Assembly (NCBI RefSeq): GCF_001544375.1
Contig: NZ_BCQJ01000005.1
Location: 1 to 64,000, forward strand
Length of the DNA: 64,000 nucleotides
Reading direction: 5' to 3'
DNA from: Enterococcus canis NBRC 100695
GTDB taxonomy: Bacteria; Bacillota; Bacilli; Lactobacillales; Enterococcaceae
This document shows, in pieces, positions 7,954-17,588 of this stretch; position 1 is the first letter of the stretch, and every line of letters begins with the position of its first letter. The position numbers and the translations under genes were made by a program. The notes below the pieces were generated by a model. The model was not told the DNA's origin and did not search any database. It was given only the letters and a program-made list of their open reading frames with translations.

Positions 7954-8655
7954 ATGAATTTTAATGAACAAGTAAAGCAAGGACTTATTGTTTCTTGCCA
8001 GGCATTGGAGAGTGAACCCCTACATAGTTCATTTATTATGTCGAGAATGGCTAGAGCAGCAGCTGAATCAGGTGCGGTGGGTATTCGAGCAAATTCGGTT
8101 GTAGATATCCAAGCCATTCAAGATCAGGTAGAGCTGCCTGTTATTGGCTTATTAAAGCAAGTTTATCCAGACTCAGAAGTATTTATTACTCCTACATTGA
8201 AGGAGGTCCGAGCAATCTGTGCTACTGGAGTGGCGGTTGTAGCGATGGACGCCACGACCCGGCCACGACCGTTAGGTGAACGTTTAGAAGATATTATCAC
8301 AGTGATTCGCGAAGAATATCCGGAGGTTCTTTTGATGGCAGACACGGCGAGCTTGGCAGATGTTCACTATGCAGAATCTTTGGGCTTTGATTATATTGGG
8401 ACGACGCTATTTGGTTACACAGAAGACACGGCAGGTCAAAATATTGCTGATCATGACTTTAAACATTTAAAGGATGTATTATCACAAACCTACTTACCAG
8501 TTATTGCAGAAGGAAAAATTGACACTCCCGAAAAAGCACGTAAAGTTTTAGAACTTGGTTGTCACAGTGTCGTGTGCGGCGGGGCCATTACTCGACCACA
8601 AGAAATCACACAGCGGTTTGTTAGTGAAATTAGAAGAACAAAGTTATCGGTATAA
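7954..8655 (+). CDS. nanE: N-acylmannosamine-6-phosphate 2-epimerase NanE
   Basis: The enzyme converts ManNAc-6-phosphate to GlcNAc-6-phosphate, the step that links sialic acid breakdown to amino-sugar metabolism. The 233-residue TIM barrel shows the family pattern: QALESEPLH near the start, GAVGIRAN, a VVAMDATTRPRP block and the phosphate-binding AEGKI and VVCGGAITRP at the end. It starts 4 bp after the esterase and is translated from the same message. Confidence 0.95.
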   Translation: MNFNEQVKQGLIVSCQALESEPLHSSFIMSRMARAAAESGAVGIRANSVVDIQAIQDQVELPVIGLLKQVYPDSEVFITPTLKEVRAICATGVAVVAMDATTRPRPLGERLEDIITVIREEYPEVLLMADTASLADVHYAESLGFDYIGTTLFGYTEDTAGQNIADHDFKHLKDVLSQTYLPVIAEGKIDTPEKARKVLELGCHSVVCGGAITRPQEITQRFVSEIRRTKLSV

Positions 8656-8668
8656 AGGAGGATTTATC

Positions 8669-9574
8669 GTGGAATCTACAATGGAAAAGAAGAGTCAGAC
8701 TAAAAAGAATTTTTGGCTACGACACAAAGAAACGCTAACAGGCTACTTATTTATTGGCCCGCAGTTGATTTTATTTTTATTGTTTATTGTTTATCCCGTT
8801 TTTGAAGGATTTAAAATGAGCCTTTTCCGTCAAACCTATACAGAAGAAATTTTTGTTGGTTTGGAAAATTATAAGGAACTTTTTGCAGATCCAGTCTTTT
8901 TAAAGTCAGTCTTTAATACGGTTTTGTTTGTAGTGGCTATTGTTTTTCTAACAATCGTTTTTGGACTATTTGTTGCTACGACTGTTTACGATAAATCTGC
9001 CAAATATATTTCTTTTATTCGAGGCAGCTTTTATCTACCAGTTATGGTCTCAATGGTCGTTATGAGTATGATTTGGAATTTCTTATTAAACCCTGCCAAT
9101 GGGTTGATTAGCTATTTGTTTGAACAGATGGGGGCTGGTAATGTAAACCTTTTAGGAAGTAGCACGTGGGTTATGCCAACCATTATTTTCGTAACATTTG
9201 TCGGAAACGTAGGGCAATCGATTATCTTATATGTGGCAGCGATGATTGGAATACCGGAAGACTACTTTGAAGCGGCACAAATTGATGGCGCTACCAGATG
9301 GCAACGTATTACTAAAATCTTGATTCCGCTAGTAAAACCAACAACGTTGTATTTAACCGTAATCAATATTATTGCAGTCTTAAAGATTTTCGTTGTAATC
9401 CAGTTGCTAACCGGTGGGGGTCCAAACAACGCTTCAGTGACCATGATGTATTATCTATATCAAAATGCCTTTGTTTACAATAATACCGGGGTAGCAGCAG
9501 CGGTAGGAGTATTGATGTTTGTGGTAGCTTTATTGCTTTCAGTACCGCAATTTAAAACGTTTGGGAAGAAGTGA
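8669..9574 (+). CDS. Sugar ABC transporter permease (first subunit)
   Basis: A MetI-type permease of about 301 residues has six predicted membrane helices and the EAA loop near the end (YFEAAQIDGATRWQRITKI). I place the start at GTG 8669 behind AAAGGAGG, not at the longer frame reaching back into nanE. With the next two genes it forms a CUT1-type importer, here most likely for sialic acid (satABC-like). No ATPase gene lies in the operon, so a shared ATPase encoded elsewhere (MsmK type) is expected. Confidence 0.9.
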   Translation: MESTMEKKSQTKKNFWLRHKETLTGYLFIGPQLILFLLFIVYPVFEGFKMSLFRQTYTEEIFVGLENYKELFADPVFLKSVFNTVLFVVAIVFLTIVFGLFVATTVYDKSAKYISFIRGSFYLPVMVSMVVMSMIWNFLLNPANGLISYLFEQMGAGNVNLLGSSTWVMPTIIFVTFVGNVGQSIILYVAAMIGIPEDYFEAAQIDGATRWQRITKILIPLVKPTTLYLTVINIIAVLKIFVVIQLLTGGGPNNASVTMMYYLYQNAFVYNNTGVAAAVGVLMFVVALLLSVPQFKTFGKK

Positions 9575-9585
9575 GGAGTGAGAAC

Positions 9586-10428
9586 ATGAAACTGATCAAA
9601 AAAATAAAAAGTATGGAGCCTTATGATCTAATCACAAACATTATTGTATTTTTGTTAGCACTGTTGAGTCTGTTTCCAATCATTTGGCTCATTACTAATT
9701 CCTTTAAGACATCAGCTGACATTTATAAGATGCCGCCAGATATTTTACCAAAATCACTTTATCTAGGGAATTTTAAAGAGTTATTTAATAATCAACCAGC
9801 TTTACGGTGGGGATTTAATAGTTTCTTTGTTTCCTTTATCACGACAGCCCTTAGTGTAGTTCTTTCATCAGCAGCGGCGTATGCCTTTGCTAAACTGAAT
9901 TTCAAAGGGAAAAAAGTTCTATTTGCTTTATTTATCGCTTCGTTGATGGTACCGAAGGAAACTTTTATTGTTCCGTTGTTTAAAATCGTCGTGGCATTTG
10001 ATTGGGTCGATACCTATCAATCTTTAATTATTCCTAATTTGGCGATGTGTTTCGGTGTGTTTATGTTGAAGTCGTTTTTCGAATCGATTCCGGATTCGCT
10101 TCGTGAATCTGCAAAGCTTGATGGTGCTAGTGAGTGGACAATTTTTTGGAAGCTAATGTTACCAATTGCCAAACCGGGAATCGGGGCGTTGTTTATTCTG
10201 AATTTTGTTACTTTCTGGAATGATTATCTCTGGCAGTTGTTAATGGCACGTAGTAAAGACATGAATACGTTGACAGTTGGGGTAGCGGGCTTGATGCAAG
10301 AAATCAATCCAAATATCGGTCTGCGTGTAGCAGGGGCCGCAGTAGCTGCTTTGCCAATGGTTGTGATTTTTATCGTTTTCCAAAAGTATTTTACAAAAGG
10401 AATCGCAGCAGGAGCTGTAAAAGAATAG
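9586..10428 (+). CDS. Sugar ABC transporter permease (second subunit)
   Basis: The 280-residue partner permease has six hydrophobic segments and the EAA loop SLRESAKLDGASEWTIFWKL. The start at ATG 9586 follows GTGAGGAGTG; the frame itself opens slightly earlier. The C terminus QKYFTKGIAAGAVKE is the standard ending of CUT1 MalG-like permeases. It pairs with the permease just upstream. Confidence 0.9.
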   Translation: MKLIKKIKSMEPYDLITNIIVFLLALLSLFPIIWLITNSFKTSADIYKMPPDILPKSLYLGNFKELFNNQPALRWGFNSFFVSFITTALSVVLSSAAAYAFAKLNFKGKKVLFALFIASLMVPKETFIVPLFKIVVAFDWVDTYQSLIIPNLAMCFGVFMLKSFFESIPDSLRESAKLDGASEWTIFWKLMLPIAKPGIGALFILNFVTFWNDYLWQLLMARSKDMNTLTVGVAGLMQEINPNIGLRVAGAAVAALPMVVIFIVFQKYFTKGIAAGAVKE

Positions 10429-10442
10429 AGGGAGAGAAAAAC

Positions 10443-11804
10443 ATGAAAAAATGGTTTAGTTCAGCAGTAGTTGCAGGAATGGCTTTACTAGTATTTGCTG
10501 GTTGTGGCGGTGGTGATGAGAAGACCAACGAAGCCGGGGGTGGCGCTGTAGATGTGGAAGTTTGGTTGACCCCACAGTGGAAGGGTGTCATGGACGCTGC
10601 GGAAGATGGAGCAGATTACGATAGTTTCTTTAAGGAAGCAGCTAAACGTTATAAAGAGGAAAATCCAGATGTTAATATCAATGTCCAGGTAATCCCAGGA
10701 GAGCAACGTTCAGATAAGCTAAGTGTTGCTATTCAAACAAAAACTTTACCAGATATTTTCTTCGATTCTAGTTTTGCTTTGAGCGAATATGCCCATATGG
10801 GTGTTTTGACACCATTAGATGACATTATTGATGATGAGACTAAAAGTGATATTCCCGCATCAATTTGGGAAAATGTTCAAATCAATGATCAAACTTATTT
10901 CTATCCATTTGGACATAATCCAGGTACGTTAGCCTACAATGCAGACATGTTTAAAGCAGCCGGGTTAGAGGAATATATCGCGGGCGAACATGAGATTGCA
11001 ACTTGGAATGTAGCGGATTTCGAGAAAATCTTAACGGCTCTAAAAGAGCATAATGATAAGGTTTCGCCTTTTGGACTTTATGCAAAAAATAATCAAGGGG
11101 ATACCTGGAATCTGACTTATATGCGAATGTTTGGTAATAAATTTTTTGATGAGGAAGGCAATATCATTGTAAATGAGGATAACGGTGTTCAGGCATTAAG
11201 TTATATCAATGATCTTCGTAAAAAAGGATTGACGACTTCAGGACCAGAATCTTTAACAAGTAATGATGTAAATGCGATGTTCCAAAACCAACAAACGGCG
11301 GTTAACTTTACCAATGCTGTCCTCTTCTCTGGTATTCAAAAAGATATGGAAGATGGTAAAGTCAATAAATTTGATATGCGTTTGGCTAATATTCCATCAG
11401 AAACTGATCCATTGTCCTTCACTTATGTCACTAGCTCGGTTGTCTTTAACACCGGTGATGATGCGAAGATGCAAGCAGCTAAAGACTTTGTTAAGTTCTA
11501 TTCAACCGACCCAGAATTAGTGAAAGCTTCTAAAAATACGTTGCCTGTTCGGGAATCCGTGTCAAAAGAATTGGCAGGGGAGTTACCGTACCTAGAAGCT
11601 TATAACAAGAATGCACCTTACATTATTAATTTTTCAAATAATACTCCAGGTTATGCAGAGTTGAGAAATGCCTTCTTCCCAGAATTACAAGCAGTCTTTA
11701 CCGATGCAAAAACACCAAAAGAAGGCTTAGATAACTTTACGGAACAAGGAAATCGGATTATTGAGAATAACAAGAAAAAATCAGTGATTGAGTCAGGTAA
11801 GTAA
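10443..11804 (+). CDS. Sugar ABC transporter substrate-binding lipoprotein
   Basis: The 453-residue extracellular lipoprotein begins with a signal peptide and lipobox (LLVFAGC, lipid-bearing Cys near 21), then a Gly-rich linker and a family 1 solute-binding fold. It delivers the substrate to the two permeases encoded upstream. Sialic acid is inferred from the catabolic genes, not from a recognised binding motif. Confidence 0.9.
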   Translation: MKKWFSSAVVAGMALLVFAGCGGGDEKTNEAGGGAVDVEVWLTPQWKGVMDAAEDGADYDSFFKEAAKRYKEENPDVNINVQVIPGEQRSDKLSVAIQTKTLPDIFFDSSFALSEYAHMGVLTPLDDIIDDETKSDIPASIWENVQINDQTYFYPFGHNPGTLAYNADMFKAAGLEEYIAGEHEIATWNVADFEKILTALKEHNDKVSPFGLYAKNNQGDTWNLTYMRMFGNKFFDEEGNIIVNEDNGVQALSYINDLRKKGLTTSGPESLTSNDVNAMFQNQQTAVNFTNAVLFSGIQKDMEDGKVNKFDMRLANIPSETDPLSFTYVTSSVVFNTGDDAKMQAAKDFVKFYSTDPELVKASKNTLPVRESVSKELAGELPYLEAYNKNAPYIINFSNNTPGYAELRNAFFPELQAVFTDAKTPKEGLDNFTEQGNRIIENNKKKSVIESGK

Positions 11805-11805
11805 G

Positions 11806-12243
11806 ATGTTGTATGGAGCTTGGAATGAATTAACGGAACCTGAACTACAAACTAAACTGATCGAGATTATTAAATTTATTCAAAAACTACCAGATTTTGA
11901 AATAGGCAGTCAAGTAGTTGCTGAGGGAATAAGGGCCAATTTCTTATCATATGATACGGCAGCTGATACGGAGCGAGAATGGGAAGCACATCGTAAACAT
12001 ATTGACCTACATTATGTTTTAAAAGGAAACGAGCAAATTGATTTAGCTAAGAGTACGCAGCTATCTCCGCAACCATACCATGAGGAAGATGATTTTTATC
12101 TTCTTCATGGTAAAAAAGAAATGAGTGTTTTATTGAGCGCCGGTCAATTTTTACTATTAGAACCTGACGAAGCCCATAAGACTGGGATTTCCATTGGTCA
12201 AAGTGAGAGCATTCAAAAAATAGTATTTAAAATCAAGGTGTGA
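11806..12243 (+). CDS. YhcH/YjgK/YiaL family protein
   Basis: The 145-residue cupin-like protein has the family pattern EWEAHRKHIDLHYVLKGNEQI and a LEPDEAHKTG metal-site strand. YhcH proteins sit in nan operons and are thought to process sialic acid forms, for example anomers or the open chain. The start is ATG 11806, one base after the previous stop, which suggests translational coupling. Confidence 0.85.
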   Translation: MLYGAWNELTEPELQTKLIEIIKFIQKLPDFEIGSQVVAEGIRANFLSYDTAADTEREWEAHRKHIDLHYVLKGNEQIDLAKSTQLSPQPYHEEDDFYLLHGKKEMSVLLSAGQFLLLEPDEAHKTGISIGQSESIQKIVFKIKV

Positions 12244-12247
12244 CGTT

Positions 12248-13120
12248 ATGAAAAATTATTTGTGTATCGATATCGGTGGTACAGCAATCAAGTATGGTCT
12301 GTATAATAGGACCGGTCAAAAAGTGACGTCCTTTGCTTCGGATCAAACGAATAATGCTATTGCAGAGCAGAATATTAGTAATACTCTACGTAAAAAGATC
12401 CAAGAATTAAAACATCTCGGCTTAGCAGGTGTATGTATCTCAAGCGCAGGTGTAGTTGATCCTGAAGCCGGAAAAATTATCTATTCAGGCTATACAATTC
12501 CCAATTATACAGGGACCGCTTTAAAGGAAATGGTAGAAACAGAATTTCAACTGCCTTGTGAAGTGGAGAATGATGTCAATGCAGCCTGTTTGGGAGAATA
12601 TTGGCAAGGTGCCTTAAAAGGAACTACCAGTGGTATTTGTTTGACAGTTGGCACGGGAGTTGGCGGGGCGCTCTTAATTGATGGTCAGATTTTTCATGGC
12701 GCTGGGTATACAGCGGGAGAAATCGGTTATATGACTATTAATGGAGCTAGGTTTCAGGATGTTGCGGCAACATCCGCGCTGGTACAACGAGTTAGAATGC
12801 GTAAAGGTTTACCATTAGATGGTAAAGAAATCTTCCATCTGGCAGAAGCAGGCGACCCTATTTGTATTGAAGAAATTGAAGTGTTAATCCAAAGTCTTAC
12901 AACGGGGCTTGTGAATATTATTTATCTGTTGAATCCTGAGCGTATCGTTCTGGGAGGCGCTATTATGGCGCAGGAAGCCTATTTAAAACCCAGAATACAA
13001 AAGGCAATGGACTTAAAAATTCAAGATGATCAATTTAAGCAAACAGAATTACACTTTGCACAATTGAAAAATGATGCGGGAATGGTAGGTGCGTTGTATA
13101 ATTTTATAAAAAGACAATAA
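12248..13120 (+). CDS. nanK: ROK family kinase, probable N-acetylmannosamine kinase NanK
   Basis: This kinase would phosphorylate ManNAc, released by NanA, to ManNAc-6-P for NanE. The 290-residue ROK protein has the N-terminal DIGGTAIKYGLY ATP loop, the catalytic EVENDVNAACLGE block and the LTVGTGVGGALLIDG second phosphate motif. The CxCGxxGC zinc motif of many ROK kinases is absent. The substrate is assigned from context; glucokinase activity is the alternative. Confidence 0.88.
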   Translation: MKNYLCIDIGGTAIKYGLYNRTGQKVTSFASDQTNNAIAEQNISNTLRKKIQELKHLGLAGVCISSAGVVDPEAGKIIYSGYTIPNYTGTALKEMVETEFQLPCEVENDVNAACLGEYWQGALKGTTSGICLTVGTGVGGALLIDGQIFHGAGYTAGEIGYMTINGARFQDVAATSALVQRVRMRKGLPLDGKEIFHLAEAGDPICIEEIEVLIQSLTTGLVNIIYLLNPERIVLGGAIMAQEAYLKPRIQKAMDLKIQDDQFKQTELHFAQLKNDAGMVGALYNFIKRQ

Positions 13121-13133
13121 GCGAGGCAATAAG

Positions 13134-13958
13134 ATGAGCATTTTAGAAGATATCCAAAGCAAATTTCCGTCCTTTTCCGAAAAGGAAAAACGGCTGGCAA
13201 CGTACCTATTACAAAACAGTGGGACTGTCTCTAATATTAATATCTCTACGCTTGCTCATGAAACAGGCACGTCCCCAGCAACGATTACGCGATTTGCCAA
13301 GAAATTGAAGCAAAATAGTTTTGTGGATTTAAAAATCCAATTAGGTGCATTGCAAAGTAAGCATCAACGAGCAGACGAGGGATTAAAAACAGAAGTTTAT
13401 GATTATTATAGTCGTGTAATTGAAAATACTGAGAAGCTGACTGATCCCGCAGATATGAAACAAATCGTAAACTTGATTACAGCAGCCCCTAGAATTTTTA
13501 TTTTTGGTGTAGGAAGTTCAGGGCTGACTGCCTTAGAGCTAACTCAACGACTGCTACGAATGGGACTAAATGTAATCTCTACAACTGATTCTCATATGAT
13601 GTTGATAACAAGTTCGATGGCTAAAGCAGGCGATTTAGTTATTGGAATTTCCACTTCCGGTGAAACGCAGGAAGTAAACGATTCATTATGGTATGCCAAA
13701 CAAAATGCAGCTACAATTATCAGTATTACTTGTTTTCCAGAAAGTACTTTAGCTAATTTATCCGAGGTTGCATTGATTGCATATAGCAGTCTATTCATTG
13801 GCAATAAACGTTTTGTGAATTCCCAATTCGCTATTATGTATCAAATTGATGTTCTTTCGACAATGCTCCTTGAAAATGCTGAGCTTAATGACAAGATGAG
13901 TCGTACGATAAAAATCATTACGAAAAATGAAGATATGAAGGAGTCAGAAAAATCATGA
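13134..13958 (+). CDS. MurR/RpiR family transcriptional regulator
   Basis: The 274-residue regulator has an N-terminal helix-turn-helix (about 35-60, TLAHETGTSPATITRFAKKL) and a C-terminal SIS sugar-phosphate domain (about 110-240, GVGSSGLTALELTQRLLRMG). It lies inside the nan operon just before nanA, with a 4-bp overlap. It probably senses ManNAc-6-P or a related phosphosugar and controls the operon. Confidence 0.92.
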   Translation: MSILEDIQSKFPSFSEKEKRLATYLLQNSGTVSNINISTLAHETGTSPATITRFAKKLKQNSFVDLKIQLGALQSKHQRADEGLKTEVYDYYSRVIENTEKLTDPADMKQIVNLITAAPRIFIFGVGSSGLTALELTQRLLRMGLNVISTTDSHMMLITSSMAKAGDLVIGISTSGETQEVNDSLWYAKQNAATIISITCFPESTLANLSEVALIAYSSLFIGNKRFVNSQFAIMYQIDVLSTMLLENAELNDKMSRTIKIITKNEDMKESEKS

Positions 13959-14875
13959 CAAACTTAGACAAATATAAAGGAATCATTCCAGCATTTTATG
14001 CTTGTTATGATGAAGCGGGTAATATTAGCGGAGAACGTGTGGAAAAGTTAGCAAATTACTACTTAGATAAAGGGGTTAAGGGTCTTTATGTAGGTGGCAG
14101 TTCAGGCGAGTGTATTTATCAAACTGTTGAAGAGCGGAAACTAGTATTAGAGCATGTTATGCGAGCAGTCGGCGGGAAAATGACAATTATCGCCCATATT
14201 GCGGCACCTTCAACTAGGGATAGTGTTGCGTTAGCAAAACATGCTGAAAGTTTAGGAGTAGATGCCTTGGCAGCAATTCCACCTATCTATTTTGTTTTAC
14301 CTGAGGCAGCTATTAGAGCATACTGGCTGGCGATGGTAGAAGCTACAAAGCTAGACTTTATTATTTATAACATCCCTCAAACTACAGGCTATGCCTTATC
14401 TCCTAAGCTATTTCGAGAAATGATGAGTCATTCTCAGGTTATCGGTGTTAAGAATTCGTCAATGCCTGTCCAAGATATTTACCTATTCAAACACAGTAGT
14501 GAAAAGAAGGCAATCGTATTCAATGGACCAGACGAACAATTTATCGCAGGTCGAATTATGGGGGCCGATGCGGGTATTGGTGGTACCTATGGTGTGATGC
14601 CTGAATTGTTTATAGCTGCTAATCAAGCTTTCGCGGCCAATGATATTCAAAAGGCACAAGAAATTCAAAATAGTATTGACCAAATTATTTTTACCATGGT
14701 CCAGGCGGAAGGCAATCTCTATGCTGTAATGAAAAGAATTCTAGCCAAACATGGTATGGAAATCGGAACAGTCCGAGCACCGTTGCCACAAGTAACAGAA
14801 AAAGACCACACCATCATTGACAAAGCAGATCAATTGATTCAAGCAGCTATTGCAAAATATCCATTGGATAAATGA
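13955..14875 (+). CDS. nanA: N-acetylneuraminate lyase NanA
   Basis: NanA cleaves N-acetylneuraminate to ManNAc and pyruvate. The 306-residue DHDPS-fold enzyme shows GGSSGE (47-52), catalytic Tyr in YNIPQTTG (about 138) and Schiff-base Lys in GVKNSS (about 166). It is the last gene of the operon, overlaps the regulator by 4 bp and is followed by a strong terminator. No sialidase gene is present, so free sialic acid must come from other organisms or from a sialidase encoded elsewhere. Confidence 0.95.
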   Translation: MTNLDKYKGIIPAFYACYDEAGNISGERVEKLANYYLDKGVKGLYVGGSSGECIYQTVEERKLVLEHVMRAVGGKMTIIAHIAAPSTRDSVALAKHAESLGVDALAAIPPIYFVLPEAAIRAYWLAMVEATKLDFIIYNIPQTTGYALSPKLFREMMSHSQVIGVKNSSMPVQDIYLFKHSSEKKAIVFNGPDEQFIAGRIMGADAGIGGTYGVMPELFIAANQAFAANDIQKAQEIQNSIDQIIFTMVQAEGNLYAVMKRILAKHGMEIGTVRAPLPQVTEKDHTIIDKADQLIQAAIAKYPLDK

Positions 14876-14912
14876 AACAAGCCTCCGCAAAAATGCGGAG
14901 GCTTGTTTTTTT
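14876..14912. terminator. Terminator between convergent nan and oad operons
   Basis: A perfect 14-bp stem, AACAAGCCTCCGCA / TGCGGAGGCTTGTT, with an AAAA loop is followed by TTTTT on the plus strand. On the minus strand it is followed by TTTCATT, so it may work in both directions. Confidence 0.9.
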
Positions 14913-16305
14913 AATCGATATCAATTGTCACGTTTACTTCTTGTAGCGGGACATCATAAAAGCGGTCTTCCCGACGTCCGAGAAAATCTTTGGCTTGCTG
15001 CGGGAAGAGGGCGTACATCAAGACGTCTTCTTCCGAGCGGGCGTATTGCTTGATTTCTTCACGGAAATCAGGGAGCTGATCACTAAGCAAGTCAGCGGGG
15101 CGAACAGTGATTTGTTCTTCCTCACCAATGATTTTTTGCTTGATTTCGGCTTTAATGAGTACTGGTGGTCGGCCGTATAAGCCTTTAACATAGTCTTTGA
15201 TTTCGGTTGGCACCATTTTGTAGCGTTCTTGGGTAATCACATTCATCAGTGCTTGAGTCCCCACCATTTGTGAAAGAGGTGTTACCAGTGGCGGGTAACC
15301 TAAGTCAGCCCGGACAAGTGGCACTTCGCGCAAAACGTCTTCATATTTATCCTGCAAGCCTTGTTCGGTTAATTGGCTTAATAGGTTAGACAACATCCCA
15401 CCAGGAACTTGATAAATCAAGGTTTTTGGATCGATATCTTTGACTTTAGGGTTCAATAACCCTTCTTTACGAAAACGGTCGCGAATCGGGTTGAAGTAGT
15501 TAGCAATTTCGCTGACTCTCTCCATATTCAGGCCAGTATCATAACCCATTTCTGCAAGTGATAAGGCTAAAGATTCGGTTGCAGGTTGGCTAGTACCGCT
15601 GGAGAAAGAAGAGATGGCGGTATCGATAATATCAGCACCGGCTTCCACCGCTTTCAAATAAGTCATCTCGGAAATACCACTGGTAGCATGAGTATGGACT
15701 TGTAGCGGTAAATCAATGCTGTCTTTAATGCGACTGACTACCTCAAAACTAGTTTGGGGTGTCAAAACGCCCGCCATATCCTTGATACAGATGGAGTCAG
15801 CGCCAATATTGGCCATCTCCTTAGCTAAATTAACAAAGTAATCCACGGTATGAATTTCACTTGTGGTGTAAGAAATAGCAGTTTGACATTCACCACCAGC
15901 TTCTTTGGCCGCGGTGATAGCTGTTGCCAAGTTACGGGTATCATTTAAGGCATCGAAAACACGGATGACATCGATACCATTGGCTACGGACCTTTCGACA
16001 AAATCCCGCACCACATCATCGGCATAGTTTTTATAGCCTAGTAGATTTTGTCCCCGTAGTAGCATTTGTAGCTTGGCATTTTTAACTTCTTTACGGATTA
16101 AGCGGAGGCGTTCCCAAGGATCTTCATTCAAAAAGCGAATACAAGAATCAAAGGTTGCGCCGCCCCACATTTCGAGGGCATAGTAGCCGGCTTCATCCAT
16201 TGTTTTTAAAATTGGCAGCATATCGGAAGTCGGCATGCGAGTGGCAATTTGGCTTTGTTGGCCGTCCCGCAAGACTGTCTCCATAAATTTGATTGTTTTC
16301 GTCAT
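14911..16305 (-). CDS. oadA: Oxaloacetate decarboxylase alpha subunit (carboxyltransferase)
   Basis: OadA moves the carboxyl group of oxaloacetate to biotin, making pyruvate. The 464-residue carboxyltransferase has ETVLRDGQQSQIATRM at the start, the carbamylated-Lys region SICIKDMAG (K about 175) and the metal-binding HTHATSG. It lacks a fused biotin domain; that is supplied by the separate gene at 17589-17969. It ends the minus-strand cluster and converges on nanA. Confidence 0.95.
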   Translation of the reverse strand: MTKTIKFMETVLRDGQQSQIATRMPTSDMLPILKTMDEAGYYALEMWGGATFDSCIRFLNEDPWERLRLIRKEVKNAKLQMLLRGQNLLGYKNYADDVVRDFVERSVANGIDVIRVFDALNDTRNLATAITAAKEAGGECQTAISYTTSEIHTVDYFVNLAKEMANIGADSICIKDMAGVLTPQTSFEVVSRIKDSIDLPLQVHTHATSGISEMTYLKAVEAGADIIDTAISSFSSGTSQPATESLALSLAEMGYDTGLNMERVSEIANYFNPIRDRFRKEGLLNPKVKDIDPKTLIYQVPGGMLSNLLSQLTEQGLQDKYEDVLREVPLVRADLGYPPLVTPLSQMVGTQALMNVITQERYKMVPTEIKDYVKGLYGRPPVLIKAEIKQKIIGEEEQITVRPADLLSDQLPDFREEIKQYARSEEDVLMYALFPQQAKDFLGRREDRFYDVPLQEVNVTIDID

Positions 16306-16308
16306 GAT

Positions 16309-16449
16309 TTACTCCTGTTCTTTTTCCTTTTTGACAGGGAATAATTTCGTTAGTAATTGTGAAGCAAGATAGATGATCAGGATCACGATAAATACGCCGC
16401 CCCAACCAAAGAAAAGCAATTCAAAAGCTTTGATCAAATCTGCTGACAT
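16309..16449 (-). CDS. OadG-related small membrane subunit
   Basis: A 46-residue frame, starting at ATG 16449 behind GGAGGGC and ending 3 bp before oadA, encodes one membrane helix (about residues 11-33) and a basic KLFPVKKEK tail. The pattern LLFFGWGGVFIVILIIYLAS matches the N-terminal helix of decarboxylase gamma subunits (OadG), which anchors the alpha subunit to the beta pump. The soluble OadG C-terminal part is missing here; a related motif occurs in the 113-residue protein at 17972-18313. Confidence 0.8.
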   Translation of the reverse strand: MSADLIKAFELLFFGWGGVFIVILIIYLASQLLTKLFPVKKEKEQE

Positions 16450-16460
16450 TGTCTGCCCTC

Positions 16461-17576
16461 CTATACTAATAGTGCTAGCAAGAGACCACCGGCAATCACG
16501 GAAGCGATTTGACCGGATACGTTAGCTCCTGCGGCATGCATCAAGATAAAGTTCTGTGGATCTTCTGCGGTGGCCATTTTTTGAATGACACGGCTAGACA
16601 TTGGAAAGGCAGAAATTCCAGCGGCCCCAATCATAGGGTTGATTTTTTCTTTACGGAAAAGGTTTAAGAGCTTGGCAAAAAGCACACCACCGATAGAATC
16701 CATTACAAAGGCCACCAATCCCAGTCCGATGACCATGAGTGTGTCAACTTGCAGGAATTCTTGATATTGCATTTTGACTGAGACAGAAAGCCCTAGTAAG
16801 ATGCTGATAATGTTTACCAACTCATTTTGCGCGGTGAGGGAAAGGCGGTCTAAAACACCGCACTCACGTAGCAGATTGCCGAACATCAAAAAGCCGACTA
16901 GCGGTAGCGAAACTGGAGCAATCAAACCAGCAATGACAGAAATCACGATAGGAAAGAGAATCTTAGCGGTTTGGGAAACTTCGCCGGCACGATAGGTCAT
17001 TCGGATTTGCCGTTCCTTTTTAGTGGTCACTGCTTTGATTGCCACCGGTTGAATAATCGGCACGAGGGCCATGTAGGAGTAAGCAGCTACCATAATCGCC
17101 CCCATATATTTGGAATTTAAGGTGTTGGCTACAAAAATCGAGGTTGGGCCATCAGCGGCACCGATGATGCCAATAGAGGCAGCATCGTTCAGGTCAAAGC
17201 CCAGTAAGACCGCCATGATTACTGTGAAAAAAATACCAAATTGAGCTGCTGCTCCAAACAGTAATAAGAAGGGATTCTGCAAGAGCGGCCCAAAATCAAT
17301 CATCGCGCCAATCCCAATAAAAAGTAATAAGGGAAATAATTCCGTACTGATACCGGCTTTAAATAATTCTTGGAAAGGTCCGGGCTCACCACCAGCGCTT
17401 AAAACACCAGAATTAGGGAAATTGACTAAAATCGTGCCTAATCCCATAGGTACTAAGAGAGTAGGTTCATATTCTTTTTTGATTCCTAGGTACATTAAAA
17501 TACCGCCAATCAGCATCATGGCGATGCGGCCAGGTTCTTGACCCATGCCGATGATTCCTTCAAGTAATGTCTCCAA
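16461..17576 (-). CDS. oadB: Oxaloacetate decarboxylase beta subunit (Na+ pump)
   Basis: The 371-residue integral membrane protein decarboxylates carboxybiotin and exports Na+. It has about nine hydrophobic helices and the two conserved blocks of this family: GIIGAADGPTSIFVANTL near the middle, with the Na+-site Asp, and GAAGISAFPMSSRVIQKM late in the chain. It lies between the biotin protein and the small OadG-like gene in one operon. Confidence 0.95.
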   Translation of the reverse strand: METLLEGIIGMGQEPGRIAMMLIGGILMYLGIKKEYEPTLLVPMGLGTILVNFPNSGVLSAGGEPGPFQELFKAGISTELFPLLLFIGIGAMIDFGPLLQNPFLLLFGAAAQFGIFFTVIMAVLLGFDLNDAASIGIIGAADGPTSIFVANTLNSKYMGAIMVAAYSYMALVPIIQPVAIKAVTTKKERQIRMTYRAGEVSQTAKILFPIVISVIAGLIAPVSLPLVGFLMFGNLLRECGVLDRLSLTAQNELVNIISILLGLSVSVKMQYQEFLQVDTLMVIGLGLVAFVMDSIGGVLFAKLLNLFRKEKINPMIGAAGISAFPMSSRVIQKMATAEDPQNFILMHAAGANVSGQIASVIAGGLLLALLV

Positions 17577-17588
17577 TCAAAATCCCCC

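Noticed and set aside
8555-8668. N-terminal extension of the first ABC permease into nanE
   Set aside because: The extension overlaps nanE by 100 bp, and AAAGGAGG before GTG 8669 gives a normal start.
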